A stretch of DNA of 64,000 nucleotides from an uncultured Prevotella sp. GTDB taxonomy: Bacteria > Bacteroidota > Bacteroidia > Bacteroidales > Bacteroidaceae. Both the position numbers and the translations under genes were made by a program. The stretch covers positions 1 to 64,000 of the forward strand of contig CABUHE010000004.1 in assembly GCA_902491375.1 (NCBI GenBank), in the 5' to 3' direction. The notes below the pieces were generated by a model. It saw nothing but the letters and a program-made list of their open reading frames with translations. It ran no database searches and was not told the DNA's origin. Below, piece after piece: positions 36,875 to 46,515 of this stretch. The number at the start of each line of letters is the position of its first letter. Position 1 is the stretch's first letter.

Positions 36875-37387
36875 TTAAAAGGCAGTTGTTCTTGCAGCAA
36901 GACAACGTAATTTTAACAAGCTGCGGTGCATCAGGTTCCTTACCGACTGATAATTTATACCCATAATATTGCAGATATCATCGTATTTACGCTGCTCTAC
37001 ATAATAAAGCTGTATTATCTGACGCTGACGCGGTGAGAGACAACCAATAAATTCTTTCAGCTTGTTTACCTTCTTCTGACTTTCTTCAATGTTTTCCATA
37101 TCAAGAGCATCGCTATCGTCAGCAATCGACTTCATCTGATTCTCGCTTATCTCATTATCAGATATGTGCGTATTACGCCTAAACTCATCATTGATTCTGT
37201 TTCTCAATGAGACATAAAGATATGACTCTATATTTGATACTGATACCAATTCGTCCTTTTTCGTATATAATTTTACAAAGACGTCCTGTATACAGTCTTT
37301 GATCAGCTCTCTGTCAGTGGTAAATTTTGTACCAAAATCAAAGAGATCGTCAATTGTTTTGTCGTAAAGGTCGGTAAAGTTTATCAT
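36875..37387 (-). CDS. ECF-type RNA polymerase sigma factor
   Basis: 170-residue sigma-70 family factor of the ECF group. Region 2 is about residues 1-70 (FVKLYTKKDELVSVSNIESYLYVSLRNRINDEFRR). Region 4 is about 108-165, with the helix-turn-helix LSPRQRQIIQLYYVEQ...YDDICNIMGINYQSVRNLMHRSLLKLR. No anti-sigma gene follows, unlike FecIR-type pairs; a 53-residue ORF comes next. The upstream neighbour (1024-residue beta-helix protein) is separated by a terminator, so the factor has its own promoter near 37408-37415. Confidence 0.9.
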   Translation of the reverse strand: MINFTDLYDKTIDDLFDFGTKFTTDRELIKDCIQDVFVKLYTKKDELVSVSNIESYLYVSLRNRINDEFRRNTHISDNEISENQMKSIADDSDALDMENIEESQKKVNKLKEFIGCLSPRQRQIIQLYYVEQRKYDDICNIMGINYQSVRNLMHRSLLKLRCLAARTTAF

Positions 37388-37407
37388 AGGTTTTCGTTCT
37401 TTGCTTG

Positions 37408-37415
37408 CAAATTTA
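37408..37415 (-). promoter_or_regulatory. -7 box of the sigma factor gene
   Basis: The minus strand reads TAAATTTG, a match to TAnnTTTG, 20 bp before the ATG at 37387. A short leader of about 15 nt results. The -33 element is weak. Confidence 0.45.
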
Positions 37416-37446
37416 GTTCAGAACGGCCTAAGATATTGGGAAAAAT

Positions 37447-37497
37447 TGATTTAAAAACACGAAAAACAGGTATTGACGTGTAAAATCAACACCTGTT
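37447..37497 (-). terminator. Terminator after the 1024-residue protein gene
   Basis: AACAGGT.TTGA (37465-37476) pairs with TCAA.ACCTGTT (37486-37497) with one A/C mismatch. On the minus strand it is followed by TTTCGTGTTTTTAAATC. It lies 23 bp past the stop. Confidence 0.75.
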
Positions 37498-37519
37498 ATC
37501 AGTTAATTCAAGAAATACA

Positions 37520-40500
37520 TCATATTCTTTCCAACCAGTAGACCTTGTCGCCACCGTCATTTTCAAGCCGGTAAGTTCCGCTGATTGTAATTTTTTTCTT
37601 TACTGTATCAATTTTTCCATTCTTTATTCCGACCGTGTGCAAGGTATATTTTCCGGCCTCTACATCAACATCCGCACCGTTTCCGTCGTGCAGATAGACA
37701 AGATAGCCTGTGGCCGGATTGCCAAGAACCTGACATTTTGAATCGCCTTCACCACTGACGTACTTCATCTTTGCGACATCAGAAAGCAGCTTGACATCCT
37801 TTACCGGGACATTCGGACAAGAGCCGCCGGCCATCAATATCGCCCATCCATACTGCGGATATTGCTGCGCGAAGAACGTTACGGCCTTGTCGGGGTATTT
37901 TGTGCTATACTCCTTGACAGCTTTATAAGCCTCGGCAAAGCCTGTCTTGCCGACCTTCATTTTACGCATAAACTGTCGCGGAGCCATATTGTGGCCTGCC
38001 GGAGGAGCCCATACACCTTTTGTATTATAGTGCCAATAACGGATGTCAATAATGTCGACAACCTTTGAAAGCTCCGGATCAGCGAGTATTGAGTCCTGAG
38101 CGTCTTTCGTGCAGCTCAACGCTATCATTGGATGACGGCCCGTCTCACGCTCCCATTCGGCAATAGTTTCAAGCCAGAAACGTGTAAAATGCAGCGGACC
38201 AGTATATTCCTCGCTTATCAGCTGCACAACATTGTCATCATCCTTGAAGTTGTCAAGGCACTGACGGATAAACTGTTTGTGCAGCGGACGGAGTATAGGA
38301 TTATCTATATTGTAGAACTGCTCAGCCATAAAAATACGTTTATCTCCTGTAAAAGGAACAGGTTCGGGGAAGTCAGTGCCGTTAATATTGTTTACCGGAC
38401 GCCACGGACAGTCAACCCAATGGGCACCTGCTTCAAGGATATTATGCTGAAAATAATTCTCATGAAACAACAGAAGACCACGCTCAGATCCCTTTTCAGC
38501 AAACTCCTTCAGGCGTGACCAATACCATTTATTAGGTTTTGTGAGGTCGTAACGGCTAAGTCCGTCCCATGCAGAACCCTGTCCTGAGCGTGAGAACGGC
38601 TGTTCATAGAATGGTGCCCATACATCTCCGTCAGCACGGCGGATACGTTCATGGTCAGTACGGCGCAGGTCATACCACAATCCATAATTATGGTCAAGCA
38701 GACAATATCCGTTCTCTGCAAGGAAATTAACAACTGAATCTATACGGTCTGTCCAGCCTGTGCCTTCACGGCCAGGAACGAAACGTGTTATCGCAGGTTT
38801 CGCGCTTTTGGTTACAAAGTTGTCTTTCACACGTCCCGACCACCATGGAATCTGATAACGGTTGCCCGTAACGAGCTGTCCATTTACGGTTATATGGCCA
38901 TTAATTATTGCGAAAGAGTTAGTTTTATTACCCTTTGATACCTGTTCGCCGTAAAATCCCTTCACTTTATTAATATTCTTTACTCCTGAAGGATTGGTAT
39001 CAGCTGTGTATGGAACAGAGTCGATCCACATTTCGAGAGTAAGGCGCGGCTGTGTAAGTGATATCCTGGCCATTTCCTGTGCCTTAGCAATCTCAGGACT
39101 GCTTGACGCATTTGTATTTCTTGGTAACACGTAACCGTTCACAGCCTTGTCCTTTCCCAAACGCTTTTCGAGTTGCGCATAAAACAGGCTTCGGGGCTGA
39201 ACGTGGTCATTACTGCTTGTCCATTCACCGTTTCCTGTCAATGTTCCCCAACATCCGTGAGCACTGTTACGGTCGTCAGCGTCAGGCGAATAGCAATACA
39301 AAGTTGAACCTGTACATTGCCACATCATACTATTAGCTGTGTTCCAGCCGGTTCCAAACTGGAACTGTTCTAAGTTCTTGAAACTTATGTCGTTACCGTC
39401 AATATTCACAATATCGAACAGCAAGCCGGCAGCCCATGAGCCGATACTGCCACTAAAGCCAAGACTCTCTTCGCCCTCACACTGCACGAAGGCATTAGGT
39501 CCTGCTGCGCAATAACCTGCCGCAAAATCATGAATACCTTTTCTTGATACGCAACGCTGTACAAGAGTTTGCTGTCCACGGGTTATGAAAACACCTCGCC
39601 GCCATCCGCCGATTTCAGAAACCGGGTCTGAAGCTATACAATCCTGTACTGTTATACGGCTTGTTTGAAGCTGTAAATTAACCGCACTACCTGCGAAGAA
39701 CCTAAAATCAACCATTCTCACCCAGCAATCGCGAGCATTATCCATCCAAATCGCGTCCCAACAATGATCTTCGTCTTTAGGATTCCACGCATTATGTTCA
39801 GAAGCAAGAGTAAGATTTTCAACTCCACATTCAGTCAATTCACCGCTATTATAACCTGTAACGACGTAACCTCCGCCATATTTTGCGTCGAGAGTTGTCG
39901 TTATCGGTGCGTCAATAGTTATTGTATTTCCATTCACTGCGGTAACAGTACGGTTCCAGGTTATATCAATATCTGTCGGTTTCCATCCTGTATAATCAAG
40001 TCCTCCGCCAAAATCATAGCAGTTTAAGGACTCTATCCATTCACGTGTTGAAGGTCTTACAATTCTTATTCTGTCACCAACTTTGAGCTTGCCGACTGAT
40101 TTCAAAGTCAGCGTTGTGGCTCCAGCCTTCGTTTTATCGCCAGCAATCGCAAGAGTGTCACCGCCTGTCATCCTTACGCCACCTTCTATATATAATAAAG
40201 CTCCACGCTCAACACCCCGTTTGACGACAGTTGTTTTTGAACGTCCAATACCTCTTATAACTATGCCTGACGAACTTATCCGCAGCGGATTGTCAATATA
40301 AAACGTGCCTTCACCAAGCAAGACAGCTCCACGATGTCCGTTTTTGTCAGGTTTAAGCGAAGCCACATAATTAATCGCACGCTGAATAGCATCGTGGCTG
40401 TCGCCGTCGAAACATTCTACGTAAACGGCATTTCGTACGTCAGGAATTGGCTGTTCAGACGCATGGTATCCGCATGTAGAATAATCCATTGGGATATAAA

Positions 40501-40594
40501 CATCCTTCTTTTCCTTACCTGCAAACGCGCTTGATGCACATACAGCAATTACAATCAACGCAAGCAGGCAACGGTTTTTAAAAGATTTGTCCAT
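37520..40594 (-). CDS. Secreted two-part protein: pectate-lyase-like beta-helix plus a hydrolase-like C-terminal half (DUF6298-like)
   Basis: 1024-residue exported protein. The signal peptide covers about 1-25 (LALIVIAVCASSAFAG). Residues about 45-480 form a Pectate_lyase_3/GH55-type beta-helix (DAIQRAINYVASL, GEGTFYIDNPLRISSSGIVIRGIG, CWVRMVDFRFFAGSAVNLQ). Residues about 600-930 look like a TIM-barrel glycosidase (GYCLLDHNYGLWYDLRR, LLLFHENYFQHNILEAG, VVQLISEEYTGPLHF). From memory this layout matches the DUF6298 family. A glutamate in SEEYTGP could be catalytic, but that is a guess. It may act on pectic side chains. It diverges from the HTCS regulator across a 396-bp gap. Confidence 0.65.
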   Translation of the reverse strand: MDKSFKNRCLLALIVIAVCASSAFAGKEKKDVYIPMDYSTCGYHASEQPIPDVRNAVYVECFDGDSHDAIQRAINYVASLKPDKNGHRGAVLLGEGTFYIDNPLRISSSGIVIRGIGRSKTTVVKRGVERGALLYIEGGVRMTGGDTLAIAGDKTKAGATTLTLKSVGKLKVGDRIRIVRPSTREWIESLNCYDFGGGLDYTGWKPTDIDITWNRTVTAVNGNTITIDAPITTTLDAKYGGGYVVTGYNSGELTECGVENLTLASEHNAWNPKDEDHCWDAIWMDNARDCWVRMVDFRFFAGSAVNLQLQTSRITVQDCIASDPVSEIGGWRRGVFITRGQQTLVQRCVSRKGIHDFAAGYCAAGPNAFVQCEGEESLGFSGSIGSWAAGLLFDIVNIDGNDISFKNLEQFQFGTGWNTANSMMWQCTGSTLYCYSPDADDRNSAHGCWGTLTGNGEWTSSNDHVQPRSLFYAQLEKRLGKDKAVNGYVLPRNTNASSSPEIAKAQEMARISLTQPRLTLEMWIDSVPYTADTNPSGVKNINKVKGFYGEQVSKGNKTNSFAIINGHITVNGQLVTGNRYQIPWWSGRVKDNFVTKSAKPAITRFVPGREGTGWTDRIDSVVNFLAENGYCLLDHNYGLWYDLRRTDHERIRRADGDVWAPFYEQPFSRSGQGSAWDGLSRYDLTKPNKWYWSRLKEFAEKGSERGLLLFHENYFQHNILEAGAHWVDCPWRPVNNINGTDFPEPVPFTGDKRIFMAEQFYNIDNPILRPLHKQFIRQCLDNFKDDDNVVQLISEEYTGPLHFTRFWLETIAEWERETGRHPMIALSCTKDAQDSILADPELSKVVDIIDIRYWHYNTKGVWAPPAGHNMAPRQFMRKMKVGKTGFAEAYKAVKEYSTKYPDKAVTFFAQQYPQYGWAILMAGGSCPNVPVKDVKLLSDVAKMKYVSGEGDSKCQVLGNPATGYLVYLHDGNGADVDVEAGKYTLHTVGIKNGKIDTVKKKITISGTYRLENDGGDKVYWLERI

Positions 40595-40990
40595 TATTAT
40601 ATATTTAATCAGATTATTATTTTCCGTGTTTCTAAAAGTAACGACGCACTTCTGCTTTTATTGTACTTGTAAAAGTATCACCTTTTTCAAATGCACTTCA
40701 TTGTATTAACAATATTTTACGCTGGCTGTCTTTACTACCGTCAAAATACAAACGCAGACACAACACAAACAGTTCAAAATCCATTTCAACACATATTCAC
40801 ATTAAAACAGAAGTCCAACAAAAATTTTTTATTCTTACAACAAAGCTTTTGGTAAAGTATTTTTATTATCTTTGTCGGCAAATTAGTTCCATTTCCGTAT
40901 AATAAAAAATAAGCAATCAATATCGGAGCAGATAAAATCTGTAAAGACAACAGTATCTTTTAGCAACAGGCCAAAACCGAGATATTACTA
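40595..40990. other. Divergent intergenic region before the HTCS regulator
   Basis: This 396-bp AT-rich gap separates the minus-strand beta-helix gene from the HTCS. It holds a plus-strand -7 box at 40867-40874. No clear minus-strand box was found, so that gene may depend on an activator such as the HTCS or the ECF sigma factor. No ORF, RNA gene or repeat array was seen. Confidence 0.5.
40867..40874 (+). promoter_or_regulatory. -7 box of the HTCS gene
   Basis: TATCTTTG is a perfect -7 box, 117 bp before the ATG at 40991. A TTTG at 40848-40851 is closer than usual (15 bp), so the -33 box is uncertain. Confidence 0.5.
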
Positions 40991-43900
40991 ATGAAAACCG
41001 TATTAAATATAATTCTTTTCATATTAATATGCCAGATAAGGGCAACTGCCAGACCTGACATGATAGTTGAGCACTACACACAAAACGACGGTCTTCCAAG
41101 CAACACGGTGTACAGCGCCCTTAAAGACAAAGACGGATTTATATGGTTTGGCACATGGCATGGCCTTTGTTCGTTCGACGGAAACGAATTCACTCCATTC
41201 ACAACAAGGCCTAGCCATCTGTATGATGTTCCGCCACAGAAGGTCAGAAACATCTTAGAAGACAAAGACGGATACCTGTGGATAAGAAATACAGACAACC
41301 ATCTGTACATGTTTGACAAGGTTACAGAAGCATACAACGACACTTATAACGAACTGAAAAGCCTTTCACACAACGTTCAGGTCATTAAAATCCAACGCAT
41401 TGACAACGGACGGATAGTTGTATTAACGCGAAACAAAGATTTATTTGAAGTATGGGTGAATAATGGAAAGATTTCTGTTTCAAAGATTTATGACTCGCGC
41501 AAAGACATTGACGCAAGCACAATGCGTCTGAAACGCAACGTACTGGGCGAGAACTCAAAATACATTTATTGGTTGAGCAGAAATCTGAACATTAGCGTTA
41601 TAACAAAAAAGAACGGCAGACATTTACTCCCGAAAATAACGACAAGCGATGAAGTAACATGCTTCAATCATAAAGGTCAATACATCTGCGTTGGAACACG
41701 TAAAGGCGCAATCTACGTAACTAACATCAATGACGGACACACAAACAGATACTCAAACTTGAATGCCGGCTCACCTGTATCAAGCATAAACCTTATTAAC
41801 GGGCGATTATATTTTACAACAAATTCAGGTTTATACTCATTATCGGGACATTCGCGTCCAATACTTCTTACCGACAAAGTCTCAGGTGTATACCGTTCGT
41901 TTGTTGACAAGTATAACAAACTGTGGCTTTGCGCCAACAACGGACAGATGATCTGCCACAATCCTTCAACATCCTCACAACTGACATTCACCCTGCCGAC
42001 AGACAGTCTGTTTGCCGAAATGAAATTCATAGATACCGGCGCTAACGGGCTTTTTATATTACAACGCAACGGAGAAGTATGGCGTTATGACCATTCATCT
42101 AAATTAATGCAGAACATAAATATTCTGCCAGAATTCAAGGATAACATAATCGGCACACACTTTTTCGACATCGACATTGACACCGACGGCATAATGTGGC
42201 TTTCATCAACAACTAGCGGTGTCTTTAAAGTATGTTTCCCGAAATACAATTTCAAGTTCTTATTCCCCGATTTGCTGCAACAACAAGGCAATAATAACGA
42301 CGCCATAAGCATACGCGCCGCTTATCAGACACGCACAGGCAGGCTTTGGCTCGGCACACGCAGCGGCAGACTGTATTGCATTGACATTAAAACCAGACAG
42401 ATAATACACAGCTTTGGCCCTGACAAGATAGGAGTCGTCTACAACATAATGGAAGATAAAGACGGCAATCTTTGGTTTTCCACAAAAGGTTCAGGACTTG
42501 TTAAAGCAACGCCTGACGCCATGTCAGCTGACGGATACAGATTTACAAGGTACACGAACAGACGCGGCGACCGCAACTCAATAAGCAGCAACAGAGTTTA
42601 CTACACATATCAGGACAGCCACGGACGAATCTGGGTATGCACATTCTACGGAGGTCTTAACCTCATAGAGCAACGTGGCGGAAAGACAATATTCCGACAT
42701 AAGCGCAACGGAATGACCGGCTATCCTGGCTATGAGCTTTACACCGACATCAGAGTAATCACCGAAGACCATAATGGACGAATGTGGGTTGCAACGACCG
42801 ACGGTCTTATGTCGTTCGACGGGAACTTCAAAAGAACCGGCGACATCAAGTTTGAGACCTATCGCGACCGCTACAGTTCCGGGGTAACGAGTAACGACAT
42901 ATCCACTATGTACAAAGACAGTAACGGCAAGATATGGCTCGGCATCTTCGGTAACGGACTGATGTGTATAAAATCTTATGACAAAAAAAACAAAAAGCCG
43001 GTATTGGAATCATTCACTGTCAATGGGAAAGGCGGCAACGTAATAACATCGATTGTAGAAGACAAAAACCATTGTCTGTGGATAGGAACAGAGAACGGAA
43101 TAGCCAGTCTGAAACAAGGCTCACATTATATAAAGAACTATGACAACTTTGCCGGTTTCCCTGACGTTACAGTAGAAGACAATACATCCGCCTGCCTAAA
43201 TGACGGACGTATAATAATAGGTTGCAGCAAAGGACTGCTTGTTTTCAATCCTGCAACTGTGATAAACAGCAATGAAATACGGCACAAAACGTTCATAACC
43301 GACTTCAAAGTGGCAAACCGCGACCTTGAAGACTTCGATCCGCCTATATATCAAGGCTCAGTAAAATTCGCAAAAAAGATTGTATTGAAACACAATCAGT
43401 CGACTTTCACCATTGAGTTCTCTTCACCACACTACGCCGACAACGGTCTTCTGCCATACTCATATATCCTTGACGGATATGAAAACGAATGGCACACCAA
43501 CTCCAACAGCCACATGGCTTCATACGCAAACGTACCGCCTGGACATTATAAGTTCAGGGTAAAGGTCAACGACGGCAGCTCGCCTGAGTGTGTACTCGAT
43601 GTAGTAATTCTTCCACCGTGGTGGGCTACGTGGTGGGCTTATCTTATCTATGCGGTGCTAGCCTCACTTGCCTTATACGGCATTCTGCGCACAATAGCCT
43701 ACGTCATCAAAATGCGCAACGAAGTCTACATCAACGACCGACTGGCTGAACTGAAAATCCGCTTCTTCACAAACATAAGCCACGAACTGCGCACACCGCT
43801 CTCATTGATTAAAGGTCCGGTTGAGGAGCTTAAAGCAAACGAGAAGCTTAGTCCGGCAGGACGTGAATACCTTAATCTTATTGAGCGGAATTCTACAAAG

Positions 43901-45337
43901 ATGCTGCGGCTCGTCAACCAGATACTGGACCTGCGCAAGATTCAAAACGGAAAGATGAAACTTCACGTATCGCTTGTCGACATTACGGGCATCATCGACA
44001 TTCTGATGGGCGAATTTAAATTAATGGCAAGCGAACGGAGCATCAGTTTCACTGCCGTCAAGCCCCCAAGGCAGGTCATGGCATGGTGCGATGCCGAAAA
44101 AATAGGCGTTGTACTGAACAATATTATAAGCAATGCTTTCAAATACACAGACGACGGAGGCAGAATAAGCATAATCTTAACTGACGATGCTGAAAACAAA
44201 AAATGCACCATAAGAGTTGAGGACGACGGTGCAGGCATACCGCCGTCACAGCTTGAACTGATATTCGAAAGATTTTCACAAGCCGACAACAAGACTTCTG
44301 CCGACAACAGTTTTGGAGGCACGGGCATAGGTCTGTCGCTGTCGAAAGAATATATAAACCTGCACCACGGACGCATCTGGGCTGAAAACATAGCCGGAGG
44401 CAAAGGCGCAGCATTCACAGTTGAGTTGCCTACCGATAAAGACCACTTCAGCAATGAGGAGATTGAGGTCTACTTCGACGACTCGACGGCTGCCGACGAC
44501 ATTCCTGTTCCTACTGAAGTTCATGAAGAACCGGCAGCAGACGAAACAGCTCCGACCATCATGCTTGTTGAAGACAACATTGACATGTGCCGTATGCTTC
44601 AACTGAAACTCCGCTCAAGGTACAACGTTGTAACATCTCACGACGGTGCCGACGCACTCGAAAAAATACGCGACAATCATCCAGACATAATAATAACCGA
44701 CCTTATGATGCCCGGCATGAACGGCCTGGAACTGCTGCGTAACGTGCGCCATGATTTCAACATAAGCCACATTCCTGTCATCATGCTTACCGCACGCAAC
44801 ACAGAAGAAGACAAGATGTCGGCCGTAAAAGCCGGTGCCAACGCTTATATAACCAAACCGTTCAGCAGCGGATACCTTGCCGCACGCATTGCCCAACTGC
44901 TTGAGGAGCAGCGCATTTTCCAGCGTAAGGTTGCGGCAATGACCGTTGTCGACGACACAGAGTCCCATTCTCACGACGACTACGGGCGTCATCTTGCTGA
45001 AAAGGACATACAGTTTGTACACAAAATCCATGAGATAATAGAGGCAAACCTCAACTCAAACAGCTTCAACATCGACACCATTGCCGAGACAATCGGTCTC
45101 AGCCGCTCCGCATTCTTCAAGAAACTGAAGAGTCTGACAGGCTTCGCCCCCGTTGACCTTGTGCGCGAGATACGCCTTACAAAAGCCGCAAGGCTTATCG
45201 AGTCGACCGACAACAACATTACAGAAATTGCCTATTCAGTAGGATTCAGAGATGTCGGATACTTCGGAAAATGCTTCCGAAAAAAATACGGAATGACTCC
45301 TAAGGAGTATCGTAACGAAATACGCGGCAAGAGTTAG
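40991..45337 (+). CDS. Hybrid two-component system regulator (HTCS)
   Basis: 1448-residue one-protein sensor and activator that detects a breakdown product in the periplasm and switches on its polysaccharide locus. It has a signal peptide or first membrane segment at about 1-21. Beta-propeller (Reg_prop) repeats cover about 25-770 (DGFIWFGTWHGLCSFDG, DGYLWIR, NGKIWLGIFGNGLM). A Y_Y_Y domain follows at about 799-861 and a membrane helix at about 876-906. HisKA has the phospho-accepting H931 (SHELRTPL), and HATPase covers about 1042-1147 (DDGAGIP, GGTGIGLSLSK). The receiver has D1237 (ITDLMMPG), and an AraC HTH covers about 1350-1447. All key residues are present. It probably controls the genes to its right and perhaps the SusC/SusD operon. 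Confidence 0.96.
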   Translation: MKTVLNIILFILICQIRATARPDMIVEHYTQNDGLPSNTVYSALKDKDGFIWFGTWHGLCSFDGNEFTPFTTRPSHLYDVPPQKVRNILEDKDGYLWIRNTDNHLYMFDKVTEAYNDTYNELKSLSHNVQVIKIQRIDNGRIVVLTRNKDLFEVWVNNGKISVSKIYDSRKDIDASTMRLKRNVLGENSKYIYWLSRNLNISVITKKNGRHLLPKITTSDEVTCFNHKGQYICVGTRKGAIYVTNINDGHTNRYSNLNAGSPVSSINLINGRLYFTTNSGLYSLSGHSRPILLTDKVSGVYRSFVDKYNKLWLCANNGQMICHNPSTSSQLTFTLPTDSLFAEMKFIDTGANGLFILQRNGEVWRYDHSSKLMQNINILPEFKDNIIGTHFFDIDIDTDGIMWLSSTTSGVFKVCFPKYNFKFLFPDLLQQQGNNNDAISIRAAYQTRTGRLWLGTRSGRLYCIDIKTRQIIHSFGPDKIGVVYNIMEDKDGNLWFSTKGSGLVKATPDAMSADGYRFTRYTNRRGDRNSISSNRVYYTYQDSHGRIWVCTFYGGLNLIEQRGGKTIFRHKRNGMTGYPGYELYTDIRVITEDHNGRMWVATTDGLMSFDGNFKRTGDIKFETYRDRYSSGVTSNDISTMYKDSNGKIWLGIFGNGLMCIKSYDKKNKKPVLESFTVNGKGGNVITSIVEDKNHCLWIGTENGIASLKQGSHYIKNYDNFAGFPDVTVEDNTSACLNDGRIIIGCSKGLLVFNPATVINSNEIRHKTFITDFKVANRDLEDFDPPIYQGSVKFAKKIVLKHNQSTFTIEFSSPHYADNGLLPYSYILDGYENEWHTNSNSHMASYANVPPGHYKFRVKVNDGSSPECVLDVVILPPWWATWWAYLIYAVLASLALYGILRTIAYVIKMRNEVYINDRLAELKIRFFTNISHELRTPLSLIKGPVEELKANEKLSPAGREYLNLIERNSTKMLRLVNQILDLRKIQNGKMKLHVSLVDITGIIDILMGEFKLMASERSISFTAVKPPRQVMAWCDAEKIGVVLNNIISNAFKYTDDGGRISIILTDDAENKKCTIRVEDDGAGIPPSQLELIFERFSQADNKTSADNSFGGTGIGLSLSKEYINLHHGRIWAENIAGGKGAAFTVELPTDKDHFSNEEIEVYFDDSTAADDIPVPTEVHEEPAADETAPTIMLVEDNIDMCRMLQLKLRSRYNVVTSHDGADALEKIRDNHPDIIITDLMMPGMNGLELLRNVRHDFNISHIPVIMLTARNTEEDKMSAVKAGANAYITKPFSSGYLAARIAQLLEEQRIFQRKVAAMTVVDDTESHSHDDYGRHLAEKDIQFVHKIHEIIEANLNSNSFNIDTIAETIGLSRSAFFKKLKSLTGFAPVDLVREIRLTKAARLIESTDNNITEIAYSVGFRDVGYFGKCFRKKYGMTPKEYRNEIRGKS

Positions 45338-45397
45338 CGTTCTGTTTATAAAGCACTGACAATCAACGCGATACAAAATCAAGACAGACAACATTCC

Positions 45398-45485
45398 AAT
45401 ACATGGTCTTTTGCGCTGCAAAATGCCGTCTTTCACGCTGTAAAAGAGCACCTTTTACAATGCGAAAGACGGCATTTTATAAAAC
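45398..45485. repeat. 22-bp repeat array D (four units)
   Basis: Units start at 45398, 45420, 45442 and 45464: AATACATGGTCTTTT, AAAATGCCGTCTTTC, AAAAGAGCACCTTTT and GAAAGACGGCATTTT. The spacers are GCGCTGC, ACGCTGT and ACAATGC. Units 2 and 4 are perfect reverse complements (15/15). Unit 1 is identical to unit 4 of array E, 5.9 kb away. The array lies 60 bp past the HTCS stop and upstream of the next plus-strand gene. Confidence 0.92.
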
Positions 45486-45630
45486 GTCATAAAACATCTT
45501 ATACCCACAGAGCATCCGCGCGATATTATCACCGAGCAAAGACTGTCAATGCGAAACAGCAAAAATATAAGGCGAAACCTGTCGAATAATCTCGATATTC
45601 ACAAATAAATATAGTACAAAACAGGAATTT

Positions 45631-46515
45631 ATGCGTCTAAAGAATAATATGAAACGTTTTATAATTACCTTATTAATATTGACTGCGGGAGCCGTAATAC
45701 CTGAATCAATATCAGCGCAGCAGCGCTATTTAATCGGAGTATGTGACTGGATGGTGCTGAAACGCCAGAAATTAGGCGAATTCAAGCTGGCCAAAGAACT
45801 TGGCTGCGACGGTATAGAAATGGATATGGGCGGACTTGGCACGCGCCGTTCGTTCGATAACAAGATGCGCGACCCTGAGTCTGTACGTGTTTTCACACAC
45901 ATGGCCGACAGTTTCGGAATAAAAGTCGGAGCAGTAGCCATGTCTGGTTTCTACGGTCAGAGCTTCGCAAAAAAGGAGAGCTGGCGCTGGCTTATACAAG
46001 ACTGTCTTAACACAATGGCAAAGATGGGCGCACGCGTGGCATTTCTTCCACTCGGCGGATGCGGCAATAACTGGACTGACTCACTGCCTCTGCGTCAGCA
46101 AATTGTATGGCGGCTGCACGAAGCCGGCGAGATGGCTCACGCTCGGGGAATGGTAATCGGTATCGATACACCGCTCGACGCAGAAGGCAACATCAAACTA
46201 CTGGATGAAATCGGATCAGAAGGTATCAGAATATTCTATAAATTCCAGACCGCAATAGAAAATGGCCGAAACATTGCCAAGGAAATAAAAATGCTCGGCA
46301 AAGACCGCATCTGCGCGATACACGCCAGCAATACGGACGGTGTATGGTTGCGTAACGACAAGGCCATCAACATGAAAAAAATAAAAAAAGCTCTCGACAA
46401 GACAGGTTGGTCGGGATGGCTTTTCGTTGAACGAAGCCGGGACGTAAATCAGGTTCGCAACGTAAAACTCAACTATGGAGAAAATGTTAAATATCTAAAA
46501 GAAATACTTCAATGA
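45631..46515 (+). CDS. Exported sugar-phosphate isomerase/epimerase-like TIM-barrel protein
   Basis: 294-residue protein of the xylose isomerase-like TIM-barrel superfamily (AP endonuclease family 2 fold). A signal peptide precedes the domain; the ATG at 45649 (MKRFIITLLILTAGAVIP) gives a tighter signal than the one at 45631, and I cannot decide between them. Possible metal ligands are in DGIEMDMGG, GIDTPLDAEG, CAIHASNTDG and LFVERSRD. Periplasmic members of this fold occur in Bacteroidetes sugar loci; the substrate is unknown. It overlaps the DUF3826 gene by 4 nt (ATGA). Confidence 0.78.
   Translation: MRLKNNMKRFIITLLILTAGAVIPESISAQQRYLIGVCDWMVLKRQKLGEFKLAKELGCDGIEMDMGGLGTRRSFDNKMRDPESVRVFTHMADSFGIKVGAVAMSGFYGQSFAKKESWRWLIQDCLNTMAKMGARVAFLPLGGCGNNWTDSLPLRQQIVWRLHEAGEMAHARGMVIGIDTPLDAEGNIKLLDEIGSEGIRIFYKFQTAIENGRNIAKEIKMLGKDRICAIHASNTDGVWLRNDKAINMKKIKKALDKTGWSGWLFVERSRDVNQVRNVKLNYGENVKYLKEILQ

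Noticed and set aside
36837..36905. Longer, Cys-rich start of the 53-residue ORF
   Set aside because: It overlaps the sigma-factor gene by 31 nt and its sequence is the out-of-frame reading of the sigma end and the gap.
40671..40690. A further repeat unit near AAAAGTATCACCTTTTT
   Set aside because: It is a single degenerate match with no partner at 22 bp, in a divergent promoter region. The similar stretch near 36546 fails in the same way.
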